64,000 nt of DNA from Methylobacterium sp. J-068 (lineage in GTDB: Bacteria > Pseudomonadota > Alphaproteobacteria > Rhizobiales > Beijerinckiaceae), in NCBI RefSeq assembly GCF_022829445.1, contig NZ_JAKSXY010000078.1:1-64000 (forward strand). The letters run 5' to 3'. Of the stretch, positions 24,518 to 36,413 are shown piece after piece. Position 1 is the stretch's first letter. The number at the start of each line of letters is the position of its first letter. The translations under genes and the position numbers were made by a program. The notes under the pieces were generated by a model, which was not told the DNA's origin, ran no database searches, and saw only the letters and a list, made by a program, of their open reading frames with translations.

Positions 24518-26101
24518 ATGACGGGACGCTTCCGCCGATCCATGGCGTGGCTGCACACCTGGTCCGGCCTCGTCGTCGGATGGGTGCTGCTGGCGATCTT
24601 CGTCACCGGCACGGCGAGCTACTACCGTGCCGACATCTCGCGCTGGATGCGGCCCGAACTCGCTTGGACCGAGCCGCTGACCGGCGCGGAACTCGGGGCG
24701 GCGGCCGAACGCGCCACGGCGTACCTCGCCGTCCATGCCCCGAAGGCGCGCAGCTGGTTCATCGGCATGCCGCAATCCGACAAGCCGGTCCTCGACCTGT
24801 TCTGGCGCACCCGGCCGGGGGAGCCTCCGGGCCATGTGTACCTCGACCCCGCGACGGGACGCGAGACGCAGGTTCGCGACACCGAGGGCGGCGACTTCCT
24901 CTACCGGTTCCACTTCGAACTGCACATGGCGCCCCTGTGGGGGCGCTGGATCGTGGGCCTCTGCGCGATGATCATGCTGGTGGCGCTGATCTCCGGCATC
25001 GTCACCCACCGGCGTTTCTTCGGCGACCTCTTCACCTTCCGGCGGGACAAGGCCCTCCGGCGCAGCGTCCTCGACGCCCACAATGTCGGCGGCGTCCTTG
25101 CGCTGCCGTTCCACGTGATGATCACCTATACGGGGGTGGTCACCCTGGCGACGTTCTACATGCCCTGGGGCGTGACCGCCGCGTATCGCGGCGACGCCCC
25201 GGCCTTCTTCGCCGACGCGGCCTGGATCACGACCCCGCGCCGCCCGGCGAACCGCCCCGCGGCCGCGACACCGATCGGCGCCGTGGTCGAGCGCGCGGTG
25301 ACGAGGGTCGCCCAACCCCTGGAGCGCCTGACCGTCGTCAATCCGGGCGACGCGAACGCCACCGTCGTCGCAGTCTTCGAAGAGCCGCACGGCATCGCCC
25401 GCAGCCGGCCACATCTCGCCTTCGACGGCGTGACCGGAGCGGCTCTGGAGGCAAGGGGCCTCGACCTCAAGCCCGCCGCCCGGACCTTCACGGTCCTCAC
25501 CGGCCTGCACGAGGCGCATTTCGCGCGTCCAGCCCTGCGCCTGCTCTTCTTCCTGTGCGGGGTGATGGGCAGCGTCACCATCGCGACGGGAATCATCCTG
25601 TGGTCGCTGGCGCGCCTGCCGCGCCCGGGCGAACGGCCCTTCCTCGGCCTGCGCCTCGTCCAGGCCCTCAATGTCGGGACCGTCACGGGCCTGCCGGCGG
25701 CGATGGCGGTCTACTTCCTCGCCAACAGGCTTCTGCCCGTCGACCTCGCCGGCCGGGCCGAGTGGGAGATCCGGGCCTTCTTCGGCGGCTGGATCGTGGC
25801 GACCCTGTTCCCCCTCGCTCGCCCGCACCGTCGCGCCTGGAGCGAGGGGTTCGCCGCCGCCGCACTTCTCTGCTGCGCCGTCGCGGCGGTCGACATCCTC
25901 ACCCTGCCGCAGCACCCCCTGCGCCGCCTCGGGGGCGACCCGCTGTTCCTGTGGTTCGATGCCGCGATCCTTGCCCTCGCGGTCCTCTTCGCCGTCGCGG
26001 CCCACAAGGTGGCTCGCTACGAGGCCCCCGCGCCGCGCCGGAGGACAACCGTTGGGGAGCAATCCGCTTTTCCGGCCGCCGCCCGTCCACGCAGCCTGTG
26101 A
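24518..26101 (+). CDS. PepSY-domain siderophore-reductase-like membrane protein
   Basis: A 527-residue inner-membrane protein of the PepSY-TM (PiuB/FsrB-like) family. It starts SMAWLHTWSGLVVGW, with the conserved LHTW-S-G pattern, and has membrane segments near residues 8-32, 145-168, 190-215, 335-365, 380-400, 415-435, 445-463 and 483-503, with the family histidines at helix ends (RFHFELH, DAHNVGG, GLHEAHF). It lies 96 bases after the receptor gene on the same strand, so it probably helps release iron from the imported siderophore by reduction in or near the inner membrane. It is about 110 residues longer than the PepSY protein at the left of the window and lacks that protein's Gly-rich insert. 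Confidence 0.87.
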   Translation: MTGRFRRSMAWLHTWSGLVVGWVLLAIFVTGTASYYRADISRWMRPELAWTEPLTGAELGAAAERATAYLAVHAPKARSWFIGMPQSDKPVLDLFWRTRPGEPPGHVYLDPATGRETQVRDTEGGDFLYRFHFELHMAPLWGRWIVGLCAMIMLVALISGIVTHRRFFGDLFTFRRDKALRRSVLDAHNVGGVLALPFHVMITYTGVVTLATFYMPWGVTAAYRGDAPAFFADAAWITTPRRPANRPAAATPIGAVVERAVTRVAQPLERLTVVNPGDANATVVAVFEEPHGIARSRPHLAFDGVTGAALEARGLDLKPAARTFTVLTGLHEAHFARPALRLLFFLCGVMGSVTIATGIILWSLARLPRPGERPFLGLRLVQALNVGTVTGLPAAMAVYFLANRLLPVDLAGRAEWEIRAFFGGWIVATLFPLARPHRRAWSEGFAAAALLCCAVAAVDILTLPQHPLRRLGGDPLFLWFDAAILALAVLFAVAAHKVARYEAPAPRRRTTVGEQSAFPAAARPRSL

Positions 26102-26215
26102 GACCGTCTTCCGCTCGATCGAAGCGGCGACGGTCCCGCTCGGCCCGCGCGGCGCCCGAGCGAAGCCCAGATCCGCCATCCCGAAGGGATCGACCGGACT
26201 TGGTCTGAGACGGCC
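26100..26215 (+). repeat. Dispersed palindromic repeat, copy B
   Basis: Near-complete element downstream of the PepSY gene. It reads AGACCGTCTTCCGCTCGATC, then GAAGCGGCGACGGTC (first palindrome), CCCGCGCGGCGCCCGAGCG, CCCAGATCCGCCATCCCGAA and GGGATCGACCGGACTTGG. Same order as copies A and C. Confidence 0.85.
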
Positions 26216-26426
26216 GGTCTCCTGCAATCCTCATGGCCCAGGGGTTTGCACTGCAATTAAGACTCTCTCAAATGATAACTCCTAGTGTGATGGCCGAACT
26301 TTTGAGCCGGCGACCTGACAATGCGCGGCCCGAACGATGCGGACATCACGATGCCGACGTTGCGCAACTGGTCGCCCAATCATCGAACGCGCCGCGGCCG
26401 CATCCCGATGATGCCGGTCCGTTGAG
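26216..26426. other. Intergenic region without a supported gene
   Basis: The first third is AT-rich (around GCAATTAAGACTCTCTCAAA, then ATGATAACTCC) and probably holds the promoter of the GGDEF/EAL gene, but I cannot place boxes with confidence. I see no gene or strong hairpin. Confidence 0.4.
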
Positions 26427-28952
26427 ATGCCGTCCCTTCCCCCATCATCCATCGTGAGCGTTCCCAACGTCGTCGGCCCCGGTCGCGTCCGCTCGCCGGA
26501 GCCGGCTTGGGGACGGAGGGCCACCGACCGCGTGTCCTCGCAGACGGCCGTGATGCACATCCCGGGCAGGGAGGGGGATCCCGTCGCGGGGACGACGCGT
26601 GGCCGCTACGACCTGGAGGCGCGTGCCGGCCACCTCGCGGAGGCCCTCTACCTGGCGCCCTACCTGGCCCTGACGCACGCGGTGGCGGCCGCCACCGTGT
26701 TCTTCCTGTTCCAGGACCAGGTGAGCCCGCTCTACCGCCTGGCCCTGTTCTTCAGCGTCGTCGTGCCGGCCACGATCGCCACCATCGGGGCACGACGCTA
26801 CCGGTCGCGACGGCCCGGGGAGGCGGAGATCGCCGCCGGCCAGCGCATCGCGGCGATCGTCGTGCTGGCCCTGGGACTGGCCTGGAGCAGCATGCCGCTG
26901 GCACTGTTTCCCGGTTCGGATGCCGACCACCGGATGTACGTCGTGGCCCTCTGCGCCAGCCTCCTGGCCACCACCTACACCTTCGGCTCCTCCCGCAGCC
27001 TCGGCCTGCTGTTCGCCGGCCCCATCACCGTCGCCAGCGTCCTGGCCTTCTTCACCGAGGGCGGCGCCGTCGCCCGGGCGCTGGCCGTCCTGCTGCTGAT
27101 CTATGCGCTCTTCGTCATGTTCACCGCCGGGCGGATGTCGCGCCTGTCGGGGGAGCGGATCCTGGACCGGATCCGCGTGAGCGAACAGAACGAGACGATC
27201 AGCCTGCTGCTGCATGATTTCGAGGAGAACACCAGCGACTGGCTCTGGGAGACCGACGCGGAGGGCCGCCTCCAGCACGTCTCCGAGCGCATCGCGCAGG
27301 TGGCGGGCGAGCCCCTGAGCACCCTGCAGGGCGCCGCGTTCGCGGCGCTGTTCCTCGGCACGCGCAAACGCCGGGCGATGAGCGATGAGATCGCCGAGAT
27401 CCTCGCGCTGATCGCCGAGCGCAAGGCCTTTCGCGAGCGCGTGGTGGAAGTCACGATCGGTGGCGTGACGCGCTGGTGGCGCCTCAGCGGCAAGCCGATC
27501 ACCGACCGGGAGGGTGCCTTCCTGGGCTTTCGCGGTGTCGGTTCCGATATCAGCGAGACCCGCCAGTCCGAGGCGCGGATCGCCTATCTGGCGAGCTACG
27601 ATTCCCTGACCGGCCTCGCCAACCGTGCCCGGTTCCACGATGCGGCGAGCCAGGCCTGCGCCCGCGCGGTGTTGTCGGGTCGCTCCTACGCCCTGCTCTA
27701 CCTCGACCTCGACGGATTCAAGTTCGTCAACGACACCTTCGGGCACGCACTCGGCGACGTGCTGCTGACCCGCGTCGCGCAGCGCCTCACCGGCGCGGTA
27801 CCGCCGGATGCGCTGGTCTCGCGCCTGGGCGGCGACGAGTTCGCGATCCTGCTCGCCTGCGAGGACGTGGACGACACCGTCTCCCTCGGCGAGCGCCTGA
27901 TCGAGACCCTGAGCGCGCCCTACACCCTCGACGGCGTCCAGGTGGAGATCGGCGCCAGCGTCGGCTTCGCCCGCGCCCCGAGCGACGCCCAGACCCCGCA
28001 GGGACTGCTCGGCAAGGCCGACCTCGCGCTCTACCGGGCCAAGGCGACCGGACGCGGGAAGGTGAGCGTGTTCGCGCCGGAACTGGAGGCCTCGGTGCGC
28101 CTGCGCCGCGACCTCGAGGCCGACCTCAAGCGCGCGGTGGCGCAGGGCGAGTTCACCTTGCATTACCAGCCCCTGATCGGCCTCGTCGACGGCCGCGTGC
28201 GCAGCTTCGAGGCCCTGCTGCGCTGGACGCGCCATCCGGGCGGGCCGGTCTCGCCGGCCGAATTCGTGCCGGTGGCCGAGGCCTCGGGCCTGATCACCGA
28301 GATCGGCCGCTGGGTGCTGCGCCAGGCCTGCCAGGAGGCCGCCCGCTGGCCGGACGACATCCGGCTCGCCGTGAACATCTCGCCGATCCAGTTCCGCAGC
28401 ACCGACCTCCTGGCCGACGTGACGGACGCCCTCGACGCGAGCGGTCTGGCACCCCACCGCCTGGAGATCGAGGTCACCGAGTCGGTGTTCTTCGAGATGA
28501 ACGCGACGACCATCGCGAACCTGAACGGGTTGCGGGCCCTCGGCATCCGCGTGGCCCTCGATGATTTCGGCACCGGCTACTCGTCGCTGAGCTACCTGAT
28601 CCGCTTCCCCGTGGACAAGATCAAGATCGACCGCTCCTTCATCAAGGAGATGGGCTCCCGCCCCGAATGCCTGGCGATCATCGAGGCGATCCTCACGCTC
28701 GCGCGCAAACTCTCGATCACCGTCACCGCCGAGGGTGTCGAGACGGCGGAGCAGGCGATGATGCTCAAGGCGAGCCGCTGCGACGACATCCAGGGCTTTC
28801 TCTTCAGCCCCGCCCGTCCGGCGGACGAGATTTCCCGGCTGATCGCGGATCTGCCGGCGCGGTTCGGCGAGGTCTTCCCGATCCTGCCGGTGACCTTCCG
28901 GCGCGCCAACGCGGGCGCGCCCCTCGTCGAAGGGGGAGCGAGCCCGGCGTAA
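26427..28952 (+). CDS. Membrane-bound GGDEF/EAL cyclic-di-GMP protein
   Basis: An 841-residue signalling protein that can in principle both make and degrade cyclic di-GMP. The N-terminal third has about six membrane helices (residues 70-235) forming a sensor. A PAS-like segment follows (ENTSDWLWETDAEGRLQHVS, then FRGVGSDISETR). The diguanylate cyclase domain keeps GGDEF at 468-472, and the phosphodiesterase domain keeps EAL at 595-597 in FEALLRW, plus DDFGTGYSSLSYL and VTAEGVET. Both sites look catalytically competent. The start is uncertain: the first 42 residues are unstructured and the ATG at 26553 is a reasonable alternative. Monocistronic by context. Confidence 0.93.
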   Translation: MPSLPPSSIVSVPNVVGPGRVRSPEPAWGRRATDRVSSQTAVMHIPGREGDPVAGTTRGRYDLEARAGHLAEALYLAPYLALTHAVAAATVFFLFQDQVSPLYRLALFFSVVVPATIATIGARRYRSRRPGEAEIAAGQRIAAIVVLALGLAWSSMPLALFPGSDADHRMYVVALCASLLATTYTFGSSRSLGLLFAGPITVASVLAFFTEGGAVARALAVLLLIYALFVMFTAGRMSRLSGERILDRIRVSEQNETISLLLHDFEENTSDWLWETDAEGRLQHVSERIAQVAGEPLSTLQGAAFAALFLGTRKRRAMSDEIAEILALIAERKAFRERVVEVTIGGVTRWWRLSGKPITDREGAFLGFRGVGSDISETRQSEARIAYLASYDSLTGLANRARFHDAASQACARAVLSGRSYALLYLDLDGFKFVNDTFGHALGDVLLTRVAQRLTGAVPPDALVSRLGGDEFAILLACEDVDDTVSLGERLIETLSAPYTLDGVQVEIGASVGFARAPSDAQTPQGLLGKADLALYRAKATGRGKVSVFAPELEASVRLRRDLEADLKRAVAQGEFTLHYQPLIGLVDGRVRSFEALLRWTRHPGGPVSPAEFVPVAEASGLITEIGRWVLRQACQEAARWPDDIRLAVNISPIQFRSTDLLADVTDALDASGLAPHRLEIEVTESVFFEMNATTIANLNGLRALGIRVALDDFGTGYSSLSYLIRFPVDKIKIDRSFIKEMGSRPECLAIIEAILTLARKLSITVTAEGVETAEQAMMLKASRCDDIQGFLFSPARPADEISRLIADLPARFGEVFPILPVTFRRANAGAPLVEGGASPA

Positions 28953-28968
28953 GGGCGCATCCCCGGAA

Positions 28969-28987
28969 GGCCCCCGGCATCGGGGCC
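28969..28987. terminator. Possible bidirectional terminator
   Basis: GGCCCC / GGGGCC stem (28969-28974, 28982-28987) between the convergent GGDEF/EAL and amine oxidase genes. No T-run follows, so this is only a candidate. Confidence 0.35.
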
Positions 28988-29022
28988 GCCCGCGAGGTTT
29001 CCCCACGACGCCTGCCGGCGCG

Positions 29023-30327
29023 TCAGGCGCGAAGCCTGTCGGCGACGGCATCGGCGGCGCGCAGACCTTCCTCGTAGGCCCCCCCGGCCGTGCCCCATTG
29101 CAGGCGCGACAGGGCCTCGCCCGCGAACCAGACCCGGTCGGCGACGGGCGCCCGAAGCGCGGCGCGCGCGCCGGCATGGCCCGGCGGGACCACGGCCCAG
29201 GAGCCGCGCGCCCAAGGGTCGTGGCGCCATTCGCTCACGGCGGGGATCGTGAGGTCGTGCAGGGCGCGGCCGCCGAAATGCGCGGCGAGCGTGGCGCGCA
29301 CCAGCCGGCGCACCCCGTCGGCCCCGGCCCGGCGCGCGTCGAGCGCCGCGGCCATGGGGGCGTCGAGCTCGAAGAAGTGGAACGGCGTGCCGTCGATGCA
29401 GGTGAGGAGGCCAGGGCACGCCTCCCGCCCGCCGACGAGGTTCGCCAGCTGGTCCCCGCCCCGGAACGGGCAGGAGGGCCAGTGCAGCACCGCGTGTTCG
29501 TAGATGCCGGTGCGAAAGCCCGTGATGGCCGCCGCGACGTCCGGCGGGAGGGCGGGCGTGAACAGCGCGGTCTCGCGCATCACCATCGTGGGAATCGTGA
29601 CGATGACGGCCCTGGCCGCGAAGGTCGTGTCGCCCGCCGCCACCCGCACGCCCGGACCCGACCAGTCGATGCCGGTCACCGGCATCCCCAGCGCGATCGG
29701 CAATCCTTGCGCGAGGCGGGCGAGATAGCCGCCATAGCCGCCGGCGATGAAGCGGTTGTCGCCGTACTCCATGCTGGGAAAGTCCTGGAGCGAGACCTGT
29801 CCCAGCGCCTGGCCGGAGACGAGGCCGTGGACCCGCTCCACCCGCCGGCCCCAGGGACCGAGCCCCGGCGGCAGGGCGGAGGCCGCCGGCCGGTCCGGCC
29901 CCTCCCAGGTGGCCTGGCGGCTCATCGCCCGGTCGGCCAGGGCGAAGGCCCGCCCCAGGGCCGCCGCCTCCGCCGTGCGTCCGCGTCGGCGCCCGACCCA
30001 GAGATGGCTCGCCTGGGCGGCGACCCGCAGCGGCTCGCCCCGCGCGGTCCCGAGGCGCACCAGCGGGTTGATCGGCCCGGCATGCAGCCAGTGTCCGCCG
30101 AGATCGACCGGGTGCCCGCGCAGCGGCACGGTGACGAGGCGCCCGCCGACCCGGTCGCGCGCCTCCAGCACCGCCACGGAGATCCCGCGCGCGCGCAGGG
30201 TCCGCGCCGCCGCGATGCCGGCGGCCCCCGCCCCGACGACGATCACCGCGGGCTCGCGCGGCCAGGGCTCCAGGCGCGGCGCGATGGTCGGGCGCCAGCG
30301 TTCGTGCTCGGGGCGGGACGTCCTCAT
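29023..30327 (-). CDS. FAD-dependent amine oxidase family protein
   Basis: A 434-residue flavoprotein of the amine oxidase/monoamine oxidase fold. The FAD dinucleotide site VVGAGAAGIAAARTLRARG lies near residues 30-48, followed by VLEARDRVGGRL and the LGGHWLHAG segment that places the flavin. The C-terminal FAD motif WFAGEALSRLQWGTAGGAYE is also complete. No signal peptide is visible. The substrate is unknown; relatives oxidise polyamines, amines or carotenoid-like molecules. It converges with the GGDEF/EAL gene and is divergent from the CysZ-like gene. Confidence 0.88.
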   Translation of the reverse strand: MRTSRPEHERWRPTIAPRLEPWPREPAVIVVGAGAAGIAAARTLRARGISVAVLEARDRVGGRLVTVPLRGHPVDLGGHWLHAGPINPLVRLGTARGEPLRVAAQASHLWVGRRRGRTAEAAALGRAFALADRAMSRQATWEGPDRPAASALPPGLGPWGRRVERVHGLVSGQALGQVSLQDFPSMEYGDNRFIAGGYGGYLARLAQGLPIALGMPVTGIDWSGPGVRVAAGDTTFAARAVIVTIPTMVMRETALFTPALPPDVAAAITGFRTGIYEHAVLHWPSCPFRGGDQLANLVGGREACPGLLTCIDGTPFHFFELDAPMAAALDARRAGADGVRRLVRATLAAHFGGRALHDLTIPAVSEWRHDPWARGSWAVVPPGHAGARAALRAPVADRVWFAGEALSRLQWGTAGGAYEEGLRAADAVADRLRA

Positions 30328-30638
30328 GGATGACGGTCTCGTTCCTGTCTCGGGATGGCGTCGGACCTAGCAGAGGACGATGCGGGGCGACACCGCGCGG
30401 CGAAGTCCAGTCACACGGGAGAAAACTCCGGGGCGCAGGATCGCGTGCGTCGGGCGCGCCCCGGCGTCGGGCGGTGCGGCGTTGCCCCGCGCTCGCCCTG
30501 CCCTTGCGCCGCACTTGCGCGGGGCGGCGGGCATCGCCAGAACCGGGGGTGAGCGGCGCGCGCGGGGGGGCGGGGCGGGCCGCACCGGCACGACGCATGA
30601 CGAACTGACTGATCGCGAGACCACGGGATAACCCAGGC
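30328..30638. other. Divergent intergenic region, nothing identified
   Basis: 311 bases between the divergent amine oxidase and CysZ-like genes. It must hold both promoters, but I can place no boxes and see no hairpin, repeat or gene. There is a G-rich run near 30560-30580. Confidence 0.4.
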
Positions 30639-31355
30639 ATGCTCTTCCAGGCCGCCTTCGCCGCCGTCCGGCAGGTGTTCTCACCGCCCCTGCGCACGAT
30701 CCTGTGGAAGTCGCTGGGGCTCACCCTGGGCATTCTCGTCGTGGTCTGGTTCGGGCTGACGCGGGCGATCAACTGGTTCCTGTCGCAGCACCACCTCTCG
30801 GTGGATTACCCCTTCCTCGACACCCTGGCGGTGTTCTTCGCCGGCGCCGGGCTGTTCGTGGGGCTGGCCTACATCATGCCGGCGGTGTCGATCCTGGTGG
30901 CGGGCTACTTCCTCGACGACGCGGCCGAGATTGTCGAGCGTACCGATTTTCCCGACGACCCCATCGGGGTGGCCCTGCCGCTCGGCACCGCCATGCTCTA
31001 CGCCGTGCGCTTCGCCGGGCTGGCGCTGCTGGTGAACCTGGTGGCGCTGATCCTGTTCTTCGTGCCGGGGGTGAACCTGGTGGCGTTCTTCGGGGCCAAC
31101 GCCTACCTGCTGTCGCGCGAGTATTTCGAGCTCGCGGCCGGGCGCTTCCGGCCGATGGCGGAGGCGGGCGCCATGCGCCGGCACTTCAGCGGCACTACCC
31201 TGCTGGCGGGCATCCTCCTGGCGGGCCTGATGGTCGTGCCGGTCCTCAACCTCGTCACGCCGCTCTTCGGCATCGCCCTGATGGTGCATGTCCACAAGGG
31301 CCTGAGCCGGCGCACCCCGCTTCCCGGGCCGCAGGCCCAGCCGCGCCTGCGCTGA
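30639..31355 (+). CDS. EI24/CysZ-like membrane protein
   Basis: A 238-residue inner-membrane protein of the EI24 (CysZ-related) family. Four to six hydrophobic segments are visible near residues 25-50, 65-90, 115-145 and 185-212, with the family's soluble loop containing FLDDAAEIVERTDFPD between helices. In gammaproteobacteria CysZ imports sulfate; alphaproteobacterial members are usually left unassigned. No sulfur genes are nearby, so transport of sulfate is only a possibility. The next gene starts about 150 bases downstream on the same strand. Confidence 0.8.
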   Translation: MLFQAAFAAVRQVFSPPLRTILWKSLGLTLGILVVVWFGLTRAINWFLSQHHLSVDYPFLDTLAVFFAGAGLFVGLAYIMPAVSILVAGYFLDDAAEIVERTDFPDDPIGVALPLGTAMLYAVRFAGLALLVNLVALILFFVPGVNLVAFFGANAYLLSREYFELAAGRFRPMAEAGAMRRHFSGTTLLAGILLAGLMVVPVLNLVTPLFGIALMVHVHKGLSRRTPLPGPQAQPRLR

Positions 31356-31507
31356 GGCGGGCGGAGGGGCGAATTTCGCGCCGCGCGACCTCCCGTCCAC
31401 GCGCGAAGTGGTCTAGACAGCACGCAACAGGCTACGCGCCGGCGTCCCTCCGCGCTCCCAAGGGCGCGCGACGTCGCGCGGGGGCCGCTTTTCGAGACGT
31501 GAACGCG

Positions 31508-32647
31508 ATGACCGGTTTCGAGACCCTCCCCCTGACCCGCCCCGCCGCGCAGCTCGTGACCGTGTTCGGCGGCTCCGGCTTCCTCGGGCGGCACGTGGTG
31601 CGGGCGCTCGCCAAGCGCGGCTACCGCATCCGGGTCGCGGTGCGCCGGCCGGACCTCGCGCTGTTCCTGCAGCCGCTGGGCAAGGTCGGCCAGATCGTCG
31701 CGGTGCAGGCCAACCTGCGCTACCCCGACTCGATCGCCCGGGCCGTCCACGGGGCCGACATCGTCGTCAACCTCGTGGGCATCCTGCAGGAGACCGGCAA
31801 GCAGAGCTTCTCGCAGTTGCAGGCCGAGGGCGCGGGCGCGATCGCGCGGGCGGCGGCGGCCGTCGGCGCGCCCCTGGTCCACGTCTCGGCGATCGGGGCC
31901 GACGCGGATTCGCCCTCGGTCTACGCCCGCACCAAGGCGCTGGGCGAGGCTCACGTGGCCGAGGCCGGTGGCCCCTACGTGACCCTGCGGCCCTCCCTGG
32001 TGTTCGGGCCGGGCGACAGCTTCTTCAACCGCTTCGCGTCGCTGGCCCTCGCCCTGCCGGTGCTGCCGCTGGCCGGCGCCCAGTCGCGCTTCCAGCCGGT
32101 CTACGTGGCGGACGTGGCGGAAGCCGTGACCCGCGCGGTGGAGGGCCACGTGCCGGCGGGCCGGGTCTACGAACTCGGCGGCCCCGAGGTCGAGACCCTC
32201 GAGGCGCTGGTGCGCTACATGCTCACGGTGACGTACCGCAAGCGCGTGGTGCTCGGCCTGCCGCTGCCGGCGGCGATGCTCCAGGCCCGCGCCCTGGAGG
32301 TGGTCGACACCTTGACCCTCGGCCTCCTGCCGGACGCGCTCAAGCTCACCCGCGATCAGGTCACCCTGCTCCAGAACGACAACGTCGTCTCCGAGGCCGC
32401 CAAGGCGGAAGGCCGCACCCTGGAGGGAATCGGCCTCCAGCCCACCGCCATGGAGGCGGTGGTGCCGGGCTACCTCTGGCGCTTCCGCAAGGCGGGCCAG
32501 TTCGCCAAGATGCAGGACTACGAGAGCGCCATCCCCGAGACCCTGGCCCCCAAACCCTTCGTGCCGCGCAGTGGCAGCGGGCCGGCGCTCGGGCCGGATT
32601 CGAATGCGCCGAGCCGGATGGGGACTCGGTGGGGCACGCGGGGGTGA
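31508..32647 (+). CDS. NDUFA9-like NAD(P)-binding protein (complex I accessory)
   Basis: A 379-residue short-chain dehydrogenase-like protein of the complex I NDUFA9 subunit family. The Rossmann motif VFGGSGFLGRHVVRAL is at residues 19-34, then VVNLVGIL and LVHVSAIGAD replace the active-site strand; the classic YxxxK is present as YARTK. The C-terminal half (about residues 230-330) matches the long extension of the family. Alphaproteobacterial homologues associate with complex I or with ubiquinone metabolism; the genuine enzymatic role is unknown. The ATG at 31508 is preceded by an in-frame GTG three codons upstream. Confidence 0.88.
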   Translation: MTGFETLPLTRPAAQLVTVFGGSGFLGRHVVRALAKRGYRIRVAVRRPDLALFLQPLGKVGQIVAVQANLRYPDSIARAVHGADIVVNLVGILQETGKQSFSQLQAEGAGAIARAAAAVGAPLVHVSAIGADADSPSVYARTKALGEAHVAEAGGPYVTLRPSLVFGPGDSFFNRFASLALALPVLPLAGAQSRFQPVYVADVAEAVTRAVEGHVPAGRVYELGGPEVETLEALVRYMLTVTYRKRVVLGLPLPAAMLQARALEVVDTLTLGLLPDALKLTRDQVTLLQNDNVVSEAAKAEGRTLEGIGLQPTAMEAVVPGYLWRFRKAGQFAKMQDYESAIPETLAPKPFVPRSGSGPALGPDSNAPSRMGTRWGTRG

Positions 32648-32770
32648 GGTTCGGCCCGTGATGCGCATCCGGCGTATCATCGTAGAGTCGACGCGACGGT
32701 CAAAGCTGGTCACACCCTGCTCGTGACTCTTCGTTGAGCTCGCGGCCCCGGCGGTCTATGCACCGAACCC

Positions 32771-34804
<2,034 letters not shown>

Positions 34805-34943
34805 CGGTCAGGCGCGCTTGGTGACCGGATGCTCCAAGGGCGGCTTTCGGGGTTCCGCGCCACGAAACGGACAAACAGAACGCCGCCCGCAGCCGACGAT
34901 CCAAGGGGTATCCGGGCCGAGGCCCCCGCCATAAAAGACGCCC

Positions 34944-36296
34944 ATGACCACCAACACCACACCCCTCGTGCGCTTCGCGCCGTCCCCCACCGGCTACCTC
35001 CACATCGGCAATGCCCGGCCCGCGCTCCTGAACGCGCTGTTCGCGCGGGCGCGGGGCGGGCGGTTCCTGCTGCGGCTCGACGACACCGACCGGGAGCGCT
35101 CGACGGAGGCGTTCGCGCAGGCCGTGGCGGAGGATCTCGCCTGGCTCGGGATCGTGCCCGATCTCTTCGCCCGGCAATCCGACCGGGTCGCGATCCACGA
35201 TGCGGCCGCCGCGCGGCTGAAGGCCATGGGGCGGCTCTATCCCTGCTACGAGACACAGGAGGAACTGGAGCGCCGCCGCCGGCGCCAGCTCGGGCGCGGC
35301 CAGCCGCCGATCTACGACCGCGCCGCGCTGAACCTCACCGAGGCCGAGCGTGCCGCCCTGGAGGCGGAGGGGCGCACACCCCATTGGCGCTTCAAGCTCG
35401 ACGCGCGCGTGATCGCCTGGACCGACCTCGTGCGGGGCGAGGCGCATGTCGATTGCGCCTCGCTCTCCGACCCCGTGCTGATCCGCGCCGATGGCAGCTA
35501 CCTCTACACGCTGCCCTCCGTGGTGGACGATGCCGAGATGGGCATCACCCACGTCATCCGGGGCGAGGACCACGTCACCAATACGGGCGTGCAGGTGCAG
35601 ATCTTCGAGGCCCTGGGCAGCCCGGTCCCGGTCTTCGGCCACCACAACCTCCTGACCACGGCGGACGGGGAGGGGCTCTCGAAGCGCCTCGGCCACCTCT
35701 CGCTGCGGGGGCTTCGGGCGGACGGCTACGAGCCGGCGGCCGTGCGCTCCCTCGCGGTGCTCACCGGCTCGGCGGAATCCGTGCGCGCCGTGGCGGATCT
35801 CGACGAGCTCGCCTCCCTCGTCGACCTCGCGCAGATCTCGCGGGCACCGGCCAAGTTCGATCCGCACGATCTCGACGGGCTCAACGCCCGCCTCGTCCAC
35901 GCCATGCCCTACGCGGCGGTGGCGGACCGGCTCGCCGGCCTCGGCGTGCCGGCCGAGCGCGCTGAAGCGTTCTGGGAGGCGGTGCGGGCCAACCTCGCCA
36001 AGGTCTCGGAGGCGCAAGCGTGGTGGCGCGTGGTCGCCGGGCCGGTGAACCCGGTCGTCGCCGATCCCGCCTTCATCGGGGCGGCCGCCGCCCTGCTGCC
36101 GGCGGAACCCTGGGACGGCGAGACCTGGAAGGCCTGGACCGGGGCGGTGAAGGCCGCCACGGGGGCCAAGGGCAAGGCCCTGTTCATGCCGCTGCGGCTC
36201 GCGATCACCGGCCTGGAGCACGGGCCGGACCTCGCCGGGCTGCTGCCGCTGATCGGGCGGGATGCGGTGGCGCGCCGGCTCTCGGGCGAGGGGTGA
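34944..36296 (+). CDS. gltX: Glutamyl-tRNA synthetase
   Basis: A 450-residue class I synthetase that charges tRNA with glutamate. The HIGH-type motif is HIGN at residues 20-23 in [12 protein letters not shown], which is the normal form for GluRS, and the KMSKS-type loop is LSKR at 245-248. The C-terminal anticodon-binding part ends [15 protein letters not shown], as in other alphaproteobacterial enzymes. Alphaproteobacteria often carry two GltX proteins, one discriminating and one that also acts on tRNA-Gln; which of the two this is cannot be read here. Confidence 0.94.
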   Translation: MTTNTTPLVRFAPSPTGYLHIGNARPALLNALFARARGGRFLLRLDDTDRERSTEAFAQAVAEDLAWLGIVPDLFARQSDRVAIHDAAAARLKAMGRLYPCYETQEELERRRRRQLGRGQPPIYDRAALNLTEAERAALEAEGRTPHWRFKLDARVIAWTDLVRGEAHVDCASLSDPVLIRADGSYLYTLPSVVDDAEMGITHVIRGEDHVTNTGVQVQIFEALGSPVPVFGHHNLLTTADGEGLSKRLGHLSLRGLRADGYEPAAVRSLAVLTGSAESVRAVADLDELASLVDLAQISRAPAKFDPHDLDGLNARLVHAMPYAAVADRLAGLGVPAERAEAFWEAVRANLAKVSEAQAWWRVVAGPVNPVVADPAFIGAAAALLPAEPWDGETWKAWTGAVKAATGAKGKALFMPLRLAITGLEHGPDLAGLLPLIGRDAVARRLSGEG

Positions 36297-36413
36297 AACC
36301 GCACCCTGTGCTGCGCGCAGGGCGGCCCCGCCGGCGCGGATGACTGTCGCGGGCCGGGCGACGGGCCTATATGCGGGCCCGACAGCGTTTTCATCCCGAG
36401 TCTTCACATCCGC

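Noticed and set aside
21770..26227. 1485-codon open frame on the minus strand
   Set aside because: It lies antisense to the TonB receptor and PepSY genes, which have clear domains. High GC leaves antisense frames open; composition is Arg/Asp/Gly/Ala-rich with no family likeness.
26105..26227. Short peptides such as MADLGFARAPRG read from intergenic DNA
   Set aside because: They are translations of the dispersed palindromic repeat and recur wherever a copy occurs; no evidence of coding.
35000..35015. HIGN instead of HIGH in GltX as a mutated active site
   Set aside because: HIGN or HIGG is the normal form in glutamyl- and cysteinyl-tRNA synthetases.
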